Source: Athripsodes cinereus (taxonomy: Eukaryota > Arthropoda > Insecta > Trichoptera > Leptoceridae). Taken from it: a stretch of 64,000 nucleotides of DNA. Each line of letters begins with the position of its first letter. The stretch's first letter is position 1. The stretch is from assembly GCA_947579605.1 (NCBI GenBank), contig OX388318.1, positions 11,656,001 through 11,720,000 on the forward strand. The letters are read 5' to 3'. The notes beneath the pieces were generated by a model. That model had not been told where the DNA came from. It searched no databases and was given only the letters and a program-made list of their open reading frames with translations. This document shows positions 1-11,608 of this stretch, piece by piece. A program made the translations under genes and the position numbers.

Positions 1-29
1 TACAATTGCTTCGCTATTAATGTTATACA

Positions 30-68
30 GACGGTATATTGTGAAAGAGGACCGTCCGGATATTTTCT
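30..68 (+). repeat. Family E fragment
   Basis: A short piece resembling the family E repeat seen in longer form at 15146-15400: CGGTATATTGTGAAAGAGG followed by a degraded GCCCGG-like block. It is too short to carry any reading frame. It may extend left beyond the window. Confidence 0.35.
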
Positions 69-154
69 TTACACCTTGTTATGAATAATTTCTATAAAGT
101 CAATGCATAGATAATAAAAAAGAAATGCACTCTATCCTAATTAATTCTTATAAT

Positions 155-445
155 CGGCCGGTATGACGCATAGGTAACGCTCTTACCTTTGAGTCACGAG
201 GTCCTGGGTTCGAATTCCAGCCATGTCAGAATGAACAATGACCTTTTTCAAATTATCCTGGGCCTGGGAGTTACATGTAGGTATGTGTCTTTAGTGCATT
301 GTGTATACGAGTATGTGTATCGTCGCGTTAGTACCTACTCATAATATAAGATTTATATTTAGTTTGGGACTAGCTCGATCTGTGTGAATTATCTATATAT
401 GTTATGGTATGTTATTTTAATCACAAATAAATTCATTTTTAAGTT
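155..445 (+). repeat. tRNA-derived SINE
   Basis: The first ~80 bases look like a degraded tRNA head: an A-box-like region near 165-180 and a clear B box, GGGTTCGAATTCC, near 207-219. The acceptor arms do not pair, so this is not a tRNA gene. The body runs on through TTTGGGACTAGCTCGATCTG near 364-383, a type of 3' module I recall from insect SINEs. It differs from the SINE copies at 45, 46, 50 and 60 kb, so it is a second family. Confidence 0.6.
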
Positions 446-460
446 AATACTCAGGACGCT

Positions 461-982
461 TATTCAGCGATGAGGCGTACTACCCATCATATCTTATTTT
501 TTTGGCACATGCAAAGAAAAACTATGTACAATCACACGTTCATTACATTGCTGGCTGTGCCATTTGTGGAATATGCCATTTGTGGAATATAGTAGTATTA
601 AAAGGTGATACTTAGCACACCTTATAGTAGGTATAACCACTATTGGCTATATGTATCTTAGCAGTAACAATTCAAAATACAATACATAAATAACTCATCG
701 AAGTCGACTGTTTTGCTTTGCTTTCACACAAAGGTGAGAAGGAAAACCAATCTATTTTATGAATTACTATCTTCTTACTACTTTTACACTGATAATATAC
801 CTACAGAGAATCAGATCTTATCTTAGATTGCTATCTTATCTATTATTAGGTAGGTAGGTACTCTTCTTCCTTTATATTAACATAGTACAACATACTACCT
901 ACACGCCTTCCTCTGCAGCACTTCTGTTAGGAGTCTGTTACTAGTAGGTATTTAGATATCCGCGGTACTTTTGTATCTATAT
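461..982. other. AT-rich stretch, no gene seen
   Basis: Holds a perfect 16-bp tandem pair (TGCCATTTGTGGAATA at 558-573 and 574-589) and GTAGGTAGGTAC strings near 846. No coding signal seen on either strand. Confidence 0.6.
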
Positions 983-1395
983 TAGTGATGTAACGAATGT
1001 GTGATTTTGGATATTCGCGAATGCGAATGCGAATATTTGTTGCCGACATTCGCGAATGCGAATAGCGAATATTGACTTTCTGAGATTTCTACAATATTGC
1101 TCAATCATTATAATTTCTACCCCCCCCGTCGCCGAATTTTCAAAATGGTATAGGAATTTAAAATATTTCAAAATTCCTCGGTTTTCTTAAAGAATATTTT
1201 CTTGCAGTACCTGTTACTACAATGTACCGGATAAGTATCTGGTACTTTTACCGAATATCCGATATTTTATTACCGAAATAATATTCGCAAAACATTCGCA
1301 TATTTTTTTGCGAATACGAATGCGAATGCGAATACTTAGAAATATGCGAATATTCGCGAATGCGAATGCGAATACGAATATTCGTTACATCACTA
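983..1395. mobile_element. hAT-type MITE
   Basis: A 413-bp non-autonomous element. Its terminal inverted repeat is TAGTGATGTAACGAAT at the left and the exact complement at the right. It is flanked by a perfect 8-bp direct repeat, ATCTATAT, at 975-982 and 1396-1403. An 8-bp duplication is the hAT hallmark. Inside each end lies a dense run of GCGAAT / ATTCGC hexamers (about 1013-1070 and 1294-1380), like the subterminal transposase-binding repeats of hAT elements. The middle has no reading frame of note. The clean duplication suggests insertion was not very ancient. Confidence 0.9.
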
Positions 1396-1501
1396 ATCTA
1401 TATCTATTGTTTCCAATTGTGATCCAACTGTGATCCAATACAGTTTTGTTTTCGATACACCTTTTCTATATTTATTAGTTCTTCGTTTAAAACTTATTTG
1501 C

Positions 1502-1675
1502 TACTTTTATAAACCCATCTTCTTCTTCTTGCTTTTCCATGTTAGATCCCCTCGACGTTGGCGATCACTCCGGTGAAAACCTCATCCATTGTCTTCATTC
1601 CGGTCCACTCTCTAATGTTGCGCAGCCAGGACATCTGGTTTCTGCCAACTCTCCATCTTCCATCTATCTATGAAC
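1502..1675 (-). pseudogene. LINE C-terminal fragment (reverse transcriptase ORF end)
   Basis: On the minus strand this reads MSWLRNIREWTG, then a charged stretch, and ends ANVEGI-stop. It matches the C-terminal tail of a common insect non-LTR retrotransposon ORF (R..SWLRN.REWTG). The same peptide appears in better context at 55857-56045. Only the last ~55 codons survive, which suits a 5'-truncated copy. Confidence 0.7.
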
Positions 1676-3142
1676 CCATAACATTTCATTTTTTAAATGA
1701 AACATTTTAAATTTATATTCTCTTAGTCAAAATGTTTAAATTAATCATGTAAGTCCTTTAATAACATTGTAGGTACCTACCCCAATTTGAAATTTTATTT
1801 TGTATAATTAAATGAAAGAAATTGTTTAAAATATGTAGTTAGATAAAGATTCTGTTATAAATTATTTAAATCTGAAATATATGAAGGTTTTTTTTATTTT
1901 AATGCGTCTCCATGTTTCCTTCCCAATCATGAAAATATCACCTGTGAAAATAAATTTGTTGAGTACATATCGGAGTCTTACAAAAATTTACTGAGCAATA
2001 AAATATTGGCGTTTCCGCTAAACTATGAATTGCGTATCTTTTATTGTTACTGATACATATTATAGACTCGTATTTATTAGTAGGTACCTACTATTACCAT
2101 TGTGTCATGTCATGATAGATTTTGTTGAGATTACGTACCTACCTACTATATTATTTCTTAACTCACCATCTACCGGTGATATCCTATATAAAGCACATCT
2201 GCTATCAATTATCTTGAGACAAGGTTAATCTGTTTTCAGTTTATACTAGAAACTTTTAAAAACTTAGTTTTATCTCAAAAGACAATTCGTAAAACATTAC
2301 GTAAAAACATTTGACTTTTCAGTTCAGTTGTTTTTATTAGCAAAGAGAGAGCGATCTGCATGTTTTGAGTATGCAGTTATTCCACTAGCTACCCGATTTG
2401 CAGCAGATGCTTTACAAAAATTGTAGTTTACTCCAAATAGTAAAAGTAAAAAGAAATAAATAAGATTCATGCGAATGAATCGGATTTAGACAATGGTACA
2501 ACTATTGCACTCAATTATCCTTTGAAGGAAATGGCATAAGTATGTAATTATTTGATTGATAAAACCATACACATTATTAAATATATATTTTTGTTTCACT
2601 TATACAGGATCTTGCTATTCTTTTACCTGCCATGTTTTCTCAAAAATGACAATAAAGTCTGTAAAAGCATCCTTATTCAAAGAAGTCCTCTATATACCTC
2701 ACTCTAGTCTAGTCTTTATATTGGATAGCCATGAGGCCTGCTTGCAAAATATAATATTGTTTACATTAAAAATTCTGTCAAATAGGTATGATGAAATATT
2801 CTTAGTAGAGTATCCGTGTCAATAGATTCATAAAAACATCGACAAGTCACATAAAATTGCTGAAGCCCTTGACCATCTTGTAGAGAAATAAAAATAATAA
2901 TCTATTAAAAACATCTATGTAGCATCATATGTTCACAGTGACTTGGCAAAAAATGCTGCTTACCGTGAGATCTGGATTCACATAATTTTAGAAATGAAAT
3001 AGTATCTAAAATAAGAAAACTATTATGACACTGATCTAGAAAATAAATCAAATAATCACCATAGAAAACAAAGAAAAGGGTTTGAAAAGAAATTTGTGAC
3101 TTTTACCCTTACTCGCCTGCTTAATAATATAATAATATTCAT
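1676..3142. other. AT-rich stretch with one family A fragment
   Basis: Open frames at 2025-2228 and 2556-2825 have no recognisable domain and AT-driven composition, so I do not call them genes. The only repeat seen is the family A fragment at 2325-2412. Confidence 0.55.
2325..2412 (+). repeat. Family A dispersed repeat, fragment
   Basis: Shows the family A order TTTTTATTNGCA, GAGAGCGATCTGCATGTTT, ATGCAGTTATTCCACTAGCTA, as in the fuller copies at 20400-20650 and 29115-29250. Strongly diverged. Confidence 0.5.
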
Positions 3143-3150
3143 GAGACAAT

Positions 3151-4613
3151 TAGGGATTGCAAAAAATTGCAAAAAATAACAACATCTTACTGTACATAAT
3201 TGAATATAACATAAATAACTATACTATCATATATGAATTTGACATAACTAACTATAGGTACTATTAGTCTTTAATTTTTCTTACTAATTCATTATCAAAT
3301 CAATCAAGTGTTATGGAACAAATTTTAAAATATCAAATGAAAAGTCACTTCTCTTTTTAGAAAAATGATTTTTAAAAAAATAGCATTAATAGTGTTATCT
3401 TCCAAGATACTTCTTAAGGAACTACATATGTAGCCAGCGACCGAAAAGGCTCTTTCTGCCCCCACACTAATTGTTGGTTAGATACTTTTATTGATAAAGT
3501 CGTGCAACAAATTCAAATACTTTTCTTTAACTCCATCACTTTTAAATGCTGCCATTTCTTTTTTCAATATTTTTTCGAAGCATTTCTCTTGTCCAGTTTT
3601 TGTCTGTTTAGTGTAATCTTCATTGTCTTGCTGCATTTCTTATTCCATTTGTAAAGTTAAATTGTTTTCCACATTCAGAAACTGTTGACAATTATCTGCA
3701 ATTACATCACCTACAACTACAAATTCTACATTTTGAGCGTCTTCTATAATGACTCGATGTAACATGTTTTTCATTTCTTGCCGCAACTTATTCTTTTTCG
3801 GCATTAAAAATATTGAATTGCACGTTTTCAACTCTTAGTCATATTTTTTTGGATGCGGAAAATAAATCAACATAGCTGTAATTTCACTGCATCTTTCTTT
3901 CACTCTTGCACGTTGCACGCAGCGCCCCGGATAGTACATCGCTTAATACTGTGTCTAGCTTCTCTAGCTTCTCTAAAATAAATCGAAATGTTATATCTGC
4001 CGTTATTAGTGTAGACTCTCTTCTGCATAATATTTTACGACCAATTTAAAGGGCTGCAAGCTGTCAATCACGTTTTTGATTTTGTGCGTAAATTTTATGT
4101 CAGATGCCGATGTCGATGAGAGCCTTCTCAATGCAAACTTTGGGACTAAAATCTTTCTAACATAATCAAGTGTTGAATAGCCATTCGAGGACGGGCGAAA
4201 ATAGAAACAAAAAGTACGTGCAACAGCCAAGGAGTTTAATGCCAACTAATTATCACTAGGATTGTTACATACAATAATGCATTGATATATAATATAAAGT
4301 ACATAACAAGATTTTAAGTGATTAAATAGGCACCCTAGTTTGTCATTTGAAAAACATTTTTCTTATGTGATTTAACATCAAGCAAGCTGTTTAAGTGAGT
4401 GCAGCAATCTAGGATTAAGCATAATTCTTTTCCTGTTTCTTCTTTAAGTATTTTTGCAAATATGTATCACCTTTAGTTGGCAACTTTCGGAAAATCTTCA
4501 GTTTGCGGATTCGCACATGCGGATCCGCAAGCATTTGCGGGATCCCACAAACCCTAAAATTACGCGGATCCCGCTGGGTTGCGGGATCCCACTTTGCTGG
4601 ATTGCAATCCCTA
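3151..4613 (-). mobile_element. hAT DNA transposon, decayed
   Basis: A 1463-bp element with terminal inverted repeat TAGGGATTGCAA at the left and TTGCAATCCCTA at the right. A perfect 8-bp target duplication, GAGACAAT, lies at 3143-3150 and 4614-4621. A transposase relic fills the left two thirds on the minus strand. The right end (about 4500-4592) is packed with GCGGATCC / GGATCCGC motifs, a subterminal repeat block like that of other hAT elements. Terminal repeats, duplication length and the transposase C-terminal motif agree. The element is too short for a full transposase, so it is probably internally deleted and no longer autonomous. Confidence 0.92.
3340..4245 (-). pseudogene. hAT transposase, C-terminal part, broken
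   Basis: Reading the minus strand from 4245, a 79-residue open stretch contains LQPFKLVVKYYAEESLH, like the central hAT region that follows LxPFexat. Further on, around 3640-3831, is another open stretch in a different frame. The diagnostic hAT dimerisation motif follows at 3421-3468: SVGAERAFSVAGYICSSL, matching the family pattern SvxaERaFSaaGyi. The frames are separated by stops and shifts (for example, a stop just before SVGAERAF). The N-terminal BED zinc finger and the first catalytic Asp region are not seen. The gene is dead. Confidence 0.82.
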
Positions 4614-4667
4614 GAGACAATACATCAAGTCTCTAACATTTTTTTTCTACCTCTCATCATCTTAACC

Positions 4668-4785
4668 ATCACAGCATGTCTCCCAATTGTGGTAGCCAGC
4701 AGAGTTAATGTATATTATAAACATGCAGGTTTTCTTCTTCGTGACAATGAAAAATAATCATTTTGGATGGGTTGCAAACCTCATC
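4668..4785 (-). repeat. Family A dispersed repeat
   Basis: Read on plus, CATCACAGCATGTCTCCCAA then GTGGTAGCCAGCAGAGTTAA, then AAACATGCAGG and a CTTCTTCGTGAC block. This is the reverse of the 20400-20650 copy. It begins ~50 bases outside the hAT element. Confidence 0.6.
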
Positions 4786-4934
4786 ATTGAATGAAAGATG
4801 TTAAATATCTTATACGCTCTACTTAACGAATACATTCCTGCCTTCTACGGAATTTCATGATCAGGAATAATTCGTATTTAAAAAATCTAGATACTCTTAA
4901 TTAAAAAAATGTTTTTGTCTTAAAGGTCTTGAAG

Positions 4935-5005
4935 TAAGTGAAATCGAACCCGGAATCTCCCGATTTAAAGTCCGAAACCATTAGGCTACTGACCACCTCA
5001 TAATA
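4935..5005 (-). repeat. tRNA-like SINE head
   Basis: On the minus strand an A-box-like GTAGCCTAATGGTTTCGGAC and a B box GGGTTCGATTTC are about 40 bases apart. The ends do not form a 7-bp acceptor stem, so I read it as a tRNA-derived SINE head and not a tRNA gene. Confidence 0.5.
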
Positions 5006-5669
5006 ACTTCCTCGTTGTTTAATTTCAATCAGCATATTTGTGTAATGTTCTTTATCACTTAAGGAAGTAGGAAATACAAAATGTTAACAAGATATATTTT
5101 TCATGAAGGATACATCTATAAATTTCACAGAAGACATGTGTGAGAAATGGATCGACACAATCTGTTATAAACTCCTTACCACTGACATTAAATAAATTGC
5201 AATATCACTTTGTTATTAATATGTATGAATCTTGTATACTTAGATCTAGACACATCTTGCCCCGTCTTTCTGTAGGTGCCTGGTGCTTATTCAACGTAAT
5301 CTATTACGCATTAGGTCCTATGTTGTACATGGTCAGCGTTATACAAACCTTTATTAGTCGCAGCCATTCACGGTTGTGAAAACACTGAAGGTGTAAAAAT
5401 GTATAAATAAATGGAAAATATTTGCAATTGAAAACATATTTTTTCCATTTTGTGTTGAGAATTCAAGAATGTTTCACCTTAAGGCTTAAATTCTTCTCGA
5501 CTATCAAATCAAACTATATGCAAAATGTCGCAGAAAGAAACGAATATTCTACCAATAAATGGCTTCAAACTTTTGTTGCTTAGCACCAATAACTATTGTG
5601 TACGTTCAGTTCAATTTCGAAATGATGTGACCTTTTTACCCTGATGATACAACTGTGGTATTCTTGGAT
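5006..5669. other. No gene seen
   Basis: An open frame at 5140-5379 (79 codons) has no motif that I recognise and no supporting splice or promoter signal. Confidence 0.5.
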
Positions 5670-5865
5670 ATGTGGGTCTCAAGGTGGGATCTGCTACGTC
5701 TGCTAGGTCCAACGCCCATTGACGTGACAGGATCGGAGATGCCAATACTAGTTTAGTGGTATTGATGGACTGAAGAGAGTTGAAAGAATATGGAAATTGT
5801 CACCCAAATAGATAAATAGGAGTCCTTGGACTGCTGAAATATCTGGAAAAGAGGTTATTTCAATG
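5670..5865 (+). repeat. Family B dispersed repeat, copy 1
   Basis: Shares an ordered series of blocks with 56824-57029: GGGATCTG, GGAGATGCCAA, a GAGAGTTGAAA block, GATAAATAGGAGTCCTTGGA, CTGAAATATC and a final GTTATTTCA. A third, more decayed copy lies at 13185-13336. The shared end suggests the 3' module of a retroelement. No reading frame is preserved. Confidence 0.65.
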
Positions 5866-5939
5866 ATACAACCATTGAACTTTAGCCTTCTTTCAAGAGC
5901 TTTCGATCTCATTTATTTGTTCATAATTTATGACGAAGA

Positions 5940-6065
5940 TTGCCTGAAAGGCCACCTAAAAGATGGAAGGATAGTTGGTCTTCAGCGTCGCAATAGGAAA
6001 CAAATTCCGAGCAAACAGGTCAACGACCGACTGCAAGCAGAAGAAGAAGAATTTATGTACCTACT
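5940..6065 (+). pseudogene. LINE C-terminal fragment
   Basis: Translates on plus to ERPPKRWKDSWSSASQ, which resembles the GRPpkRW.D segment near the end of many LINE ORFs. It follows directly on family B copy 1, so both may be parts of one old insertion. Confidence 0.45.
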
Positions 6066-7014
6066 TAGTCAAGAGTAACCACTGAAGACCAAATATAACG
6101 AAGACAGGCTTGAGAAAATTTCTATGTACAACAGAATCAAACGTTTCAAAAAGACATCAGTGCTTGGACACTCCAACTTGAATGTAGTTTTACAATATCT
6201 ACGAGTATATTCAAACGTTTCATTCTTCTTGGTATAAAATGCACAATCAGTTTAAAATATATATGAGTTAACAATCACAGAAGTCGCAATATTGCAATAG
6301 TTAGTGATAATAATAATAATAGGTACCACCCAGTATGGAGACAAAGCTATAAATTTGTAAGGAGTTTAGTAGTTTGACGAGAAGTTATTTTGGGCCTTTT
6401 ACACTCGAAAAACTTTGATTCAATGAAATTTCTTTATTTATTTGTTTATTGTATTGTTGTAATTTGATTATTTTGTCATTTGTAAAACAAAAATTATATA
6501 ATTGCCTGACGATTCCAAGTGCCAAATCAATGGCCTACGGATGATAAGAAAGAATAAAGAATAAAGAATAAAGTACTCTATATACCTACATATAATCTAC
6601 CGCTAGTACGTACTACTATTAGTACTAAGAGTAATTCATCCTGTCTCATACAATATTATGAATAAATTATTGACAGCAAGGGGGATATTAGTATGCAAAG
6701 ATTAACTTAGAGATGATATAAAATAGAAATATCATTGTTATTTCTTCACAACTAAGTATTTGTAGTGTTATTTGCAACCATACTTTACTTCCGATATCTA
6801 TGCCTTTCCCGTTGCTTCTCTATGAATCTCGGTTGATGTTTTTTTAGTGTCATTGTCTTATGCATGCACGAGATTAAAAAAAGAATTTATTTGATTTTTA
6901 TTAATTTAAAAACATTTAGAGTCCCACCGACCGCTTATTTCATAACAAATCATTATCTATACTAATTTATTTCATGACATTTAAATCTTTAATTCGGTTA
7001 TAAGATATCCCATC
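6066..7014. other. AT-rich stretch with short microsatellite
   Basis: Around 6548-6573 is a short AAGAATA-type tandem run following a CAAATCAATGGCC block, which could be the tail of a retroelement. Nothing else is recognisable. Confidence 0.45.
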
Positions 7015-7110
7015 TATCATGAATGTCTTATTTGACAACCTGCATGTTTTTTACACGTAATTAGTCCGCTGGCTACCACACATGTGGGAAATACCATGAT
7101 GCTATTGATA
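7015..7110 (+). repeat. Family A dispersed repeat, fragment
   Basis: GAATGTCTTATTTGACAACC, CTGCATGTTTTTTACACG and CCGCTGGCTACCACACATGT follow the family A order in decayed form. The middle block (GTTGGCACGGAGAGGA in better copies) is lost. Confidence 0.5.
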
Positions 7111-7867
7111 AACTTTATTTCATGTCCATTTTTTGTAACAATTCCGTGCCCATCTTATGTCCAAATCCATTTTTATAACAATTACGTGCCCTCTGCTGTA
7201 TCTGCATTATTTACGTCATTTTGAGACAAACGACGTGATATCCAGTCTTCTTTTATCGCTGTCAGAAATTTAATTTGTAAAAAAATACTAATTTGCTAGG
7301 TAGGTATCTACATAGATCATAATTATGTTATATTGTTACTGTTCTATCTCCAACTAGTACGTCGCCCATCAATAATACTTTGAAAGATAGCAGTAGGCAG
7401 ATAATATTATATCCGATTTTAATAACAAATCAATTTGTTTAATTCAAGAAAACCGGTCGGATCACAATATTAAATGGGACAATTAGTGATGTGACCATGA
7501 ATTCAATTAAGTACCTGTAATTATTTATGTATCACTTACCTATAATCGATGTTTTATAATACGTATACTAGTGTCTCTTATGTAACTAAACCAGGTAACA
7601 TCATATATCTTCCACTTATTAAACGATCTGACTGAGTTTTCATTACTTCGATTCTAATCAGCTTTAATCAATTTAAGTCATCATAAATACAACTTTATTG
7701 CCTAACGTCATGGGTTTCAATGTGTTTTTATAATTAGGTAAATAAAAATTAAATATTTATTTCTCTCTTTTATTTAATAAATTTAATAAACTCTTTCAAT
7801 AATTTATGTTATAAATATCCACTTCACTTAGCTGTCAATGAAGCCGATAGTTATTGCTATAAATTTG
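7111..7867. other. No gene seen
   Basis: A loose internal duplication lies near 7120-7195 (twice CCATTTTT..AACAATTNCGTGCCC). The rest is AT-rich and featureless. Confidence 0.5.
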
Positions 7868-7995
7868 GATCAGTTGTAAGAGATCGTGCCTTTGCGATAA
7901 ACTCGCCCTCTGTATTTTGATTGTATCTCACTTGAATGTATACATTTTATGTAATTGTTTGTAATCAATGTACAGAAAAGAACGAATAAATAATG
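7868..7995 (+). repeat. Family C retroelement 3' module, copy 1
   Basis: Contains GTTGTAAGAGATCGTGCC, then TTTGCGATAAACTCGCCC, then TTGATTGTAT and a closing GTAATCAATG, ending in an AATAAATAA run. Near-matching copies are at 61396-61520, 37985-38125 and in part at 54222-54322 and 41783-41847 (minus). The common 3' end with a variable simple-repeat tail is typical of a SINE or LINE 3' region. Confidence 0.7.
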
Positions 7996-8312
7996 TTAAA
8001 TTAATCACTTCCAGTTATACCAAAGGTACTTGTATGTCATAGACTCTAGTTTACTGTATTCTTAGTCAACTTAATACGTAGTTACTGCGGGAATATTTTA
8101 TGATACCACACTTAAAATCCTTTCTGCAACAACATAAAAACTACCAATCATGATCAATGTGTAACTTAATGATATACAACACAAGTCTATGGGAAAGAAC
8201 ACATACGATCTGAGATGGTTGTGAAAAGTGTGGTGTTCTTTTTTGAACATCCCATGGTAATCCCAAATGATAAGTGCCTACAACTTCAATGTATTAAGTA
8301 GTAGGTACATTC

Positions 8313-8568
8313 ATATCGATGGCATAGCGCACAGATGTGGTAAGTGCAGTTTTCATAGTTTTGAGATAATCAATGTTGAAAGTTTGAGATGCCATACAAT
8401 TTAGTACTAACCACACATAGTTTTTGTTGAATATCTTGTGAATGACACAGAGTTACGCAATAATATTCCTTAGGATTATACTTCAGATGATATAGATTCG
8501 CATGCGTATAATAACTCATTTTCGGTAAAAACTGTACTTACCACATCTGTGCGCTATACCATCGATAT
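8313..8568. mobile_element. MITE with ~40-bp inverted repeats
   Basis: The left end (ATATCGATGGCATAGCGCAC, then AGATGTGGTAAG and TGCAGTTTT) is answered at the right by the complement of the same series. The two arms differ by few bases. A direct ATTC sits on both sides (8309-8312, 8569-8572) and may be the target duplication. The 256-bp interior has no frame. Superfamily is uncertain. Confidence 0.75.
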
Positions 8569-9596
8569 ATTCTATAACGTTTCCCTTGCGGGGTAAGCAA
8601 GAAGGATCGAGAGTCACTTATTTTTGCCATTTCACATTTTTTTTTTGTCTTCTACAGTAATGCAGTTTCTAATAGTGAACTTCAACTAAATTTGATTAAA
8701 AAACAATCAACTGATTTCACCATCTTTCACAATCATATTGATTGACGAAGTGGTATTCTGATGTGTCATAACAATTTGAAATGACGTGAAAAAAATAAGA
8801 ATAAAGTAAATAATTAATTCAATAAAAAAAACTTCTTCTTAAATATGAGTTATAAGAAAATTAGGTGATATCTACAAAAACCCTGACTTTTCTGATGACA
8901 AATATTGAAATAACTATACAGGCATTGAAATTATGATTACTACAATTTCGCATTATGCAATTAATAATAGCTGTTAATTAATTAAGACTTGCTTTAATTA
9001 AAAACACTATAAATGTAGAACATTATAATTATATGAAGAATACTCTTTAATCTTTGTAAATGGGAAATACTGTGTAAGGTACTGAGTAATTTACATAATG
9101 TTAAATACTAGCTTACAACCACGTTTCGTTAATAAAACAATATTACTTATAAATATGTAGGTACCTTCTCCAATTAAATTTAGTACAAATTATTCTAAAA
9201 AGGATGTTTTGCCTCAAGCTTTGTAATAAAAAAAAATTAGCTATTAATAAAATGAATAACAATTAAACTACTTAAAATTTATTGAAACTAAGTTATTAAA
9301 TATTTAGATTTGCTAAAAAACACAGTTAGTTACATTACAAATCGAGCATCATATATTTTTTATGCAGCAAATGGTAAAAAGCATTTAAAAAAAGTGATAA
9401 TAGACAGCAAATAAAACAACATATTTCTGATCTGTCATGATGTTATGTTTAATTCTTAACACAATTCACAAAAAATATGATTACATGTCATCCATTTTCA
9501 TATCCATCCAAAGCATCCATAAGAAATGAAAATTCCTTTAGTGTGTATAAATATTTCTGTTATATGTCTACTAAAAGTGTCCACAGAGGACACATA
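8569..9596. other. AT-rich stretch, no gene seen
   Basis: Many homopolymer A and T runs. Stops are dense in all frames. No repeat that I recognise. Confidence 0.5.
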
Positions 9597-9735
9597 CGTG
9601 GTCGGCAGCCTAGTGGTTAAGTCGCAAACCTTTAATCAAGAGATCCCAGGTTCGATTCCTCCTACTACCAAATTACTTAATTTTCACGACACATGAAGTG
9701 TATTTGGGTTTATTTTATTGAAATTGTAAACGTTT
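9597..9735 (+). repeat. tRNA-derived SINE
   Basis: The head reads GTGGTCGGCAGCCTAGTGG with B box GGTTCGATTCC at about 9650-9660. The T stem and acceptor stem pair poorly. It is followed by TTCACGACACA and GTATTTGGGTTTAT, which also occur in the SINE copies at 45, 46, 50 and 60 kb. That makes it a diverged member of the same family with a different head. Confidence 0.6.
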
Positions 9736-10184
9736 TTTATACTAAGTATTACGAGCATATTAAAATATTATTTATGTGGGGATTGCTATGATGTAGCAGT
9801 CTATGTACTTGCAATGACTAAGGTTTATTAATTGCAATGATAAGTCCAACGGTAATTTTATTGTGCTAATGCGCTGTTTTGTGATAATCCGGTGAAATCA
9901 TATTAGTCATCAAAGTCTGACAAGACAGGTAGGTATTTTCTATTTCGTCTCATTTTTTTATTTATAATTTCTTCTTATGAATCATCAACTATTAAAATGG
10001 TATGTTTTAAGCATGGCTTTTCTTTCCCACTCTTCCCTGTCCCCAGCTAATCTTTTAAGATTTTCTAACGATTTTCGTTGTTTTCTCGCACTCATTTTCG
10101 CCGCTTAATCTACATATTTTTTATCTGGAGAGCTTCTTGAATTTTTAGCCTTCAACCATATTTACAGCGATGGTTATGAATAGA
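9736..10184. other. No gene seen
   Basis: AT-rich, with poly-T runs near 9950. No repeat block or frame of note. Confidence 0.45.
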
Positions 10185-10327
10185 CCAGGGGCCCTAGTCA
10201 AAACGCATGTTAGCGATGCGCTACTTGAGTATTTTAGCTACGAAAATTGACACTTTCTCGCAACTTCGTCTTACATCGTCGTACCTACGTTAATAAATGT
10301 AAAATATGTTTTGACTCAGGCCTCTGG
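10185..10327. mobile_element. Short MITE
   Basis: A 143-bp sequence with imperfect inverted ends: CCAGGGGCCCTAGTCAAAAC at the left against the complement of GTTTTGACTCAGGCCTCTGG at the right. No clear target duplication flanks it. The interior block CGCATGTTAGCGATGCGCTA is GC-rich for this region. Non-coding. Confidence 0.65.
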
Positions 10328-11608
10328 CTGATTTGTGATGAAAACAATTTTTTACCTAATTTTTAACACATTCGATACATTTTAAACGAAAGGTATTAAA
10401 TTGTTAATTTTCATATTATTTTGTACTTTGTATTCCGGTTAGATCATCAGAATTGCAGAATATTTTCATAAATAATGAAGACATTGATATATCGATAAAT
10501 TATATTTACCTCATATGCCTGTGAATATGATTTTATAATCACTCATACTAATCCATAATTATTGGCAATAATTATGGATAACGAGCATGTTTCTAATGGT
10601 TTTTAATACGATTTATTTATTTTTTCAATTATATTTATGCCTAATGATTATAAGAAAATCATTATTTCTTCATTATAATATGTACATATTATTATTTTAT
10701 TAATCAATATAAATATTCATAGAAATTCCCACTTTTCAAGATACATAACATACAATAATGATGTTTTATTTAATCAGTGTTACAATTAGTTTTATAAAAA
10801 AAATAAAAGTGTTACATTATTAATTAAATATATTACCTACAGATAACACGTAGCGTTGTTTACAATACTAGAGTAGGTAATGTAATTGTTTATTATCGGG
10901 ATTACCCAAATACGTATGCATCTATATTGCAACTTTGACTCGTAAAATGAAACGTTCATAATAATATAGATAATTATCTAAGCGTTGCAATTTCGCTTGT
11001 TGGGTATCTAATTCTGTACTATAATATTGAATAGTCTCGAACTTTCAAACAAAAAATCCGTTATTCAAATCGCTACATATCTAATTATTCGTCTTCCTAG
11101 CACTGTGCTGAAGGTTTTTGTCCACTTATAGCCCCTGAAGGCAGCAAAATAAATTCAAGGCAGCAAAGCAAAATTAAAGCCGTGCTGTAAAGCATTCTCT
11201 GGTACAACATCGGATAGATAGTCATTTTCAAATAAAAAATCACACTATATATTTTTCTTCGTCTTACTAAATCTGCCTTAGTTTGCTGTCCCCTTATTGC
11301 CTCCAAAGCCAGCAAAATAAATTTTATTCACAGTAAGGTATAATATGGTTCAAAAAATTAAATAAATTTCTGATATAAATGATACATAGGTACCTACCTA
11401 AATTTCAGACCATAATTATCTAAGAATATCTTAATTACTTACTAGGTAGGTAGGTACTCGCTTACTACATTATATAGGCTTTTTTATAACTTTTATACGC
11501 TTTTCCTTCTTCCACCGTTGCACATAGACGATGTCATCAGCTTATTTTTACAATTAATATTAACCATGGAAGATTATAAGTATTAAATTAGATATTACGA
11601 GATCATAT
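10328..11608. other. AT-rich stretch with a diverged duplication
   Basis: A ~45-bp block, ending CAGCAAAATAAATT with a preceding TTATNGCC, occurs twice in the same orientation (about 11108-11150 and 11280-11325). The open frame that spans it (11097-11315, minus) is a by-product. No gene seen. Confidence 0.45.

Noticed and set aside
155..235. tRNA gene
   Set aside because: B box is good, but arms do not pair and a SINE body follows.
2556..2825. 89-codon host exon
   Set aside because: No domain, no splice sites of quality, and AT-driven composition.
4935..5005. tRNA gene on minus
   Set aside because: No closing acceptor stem; better explained as a SINE head.
9597..9670. tRNA gene
   Set aside because: A and B boxes are present, but the acceptor and T stems pair poorly and the sequence continues into a SINE body.
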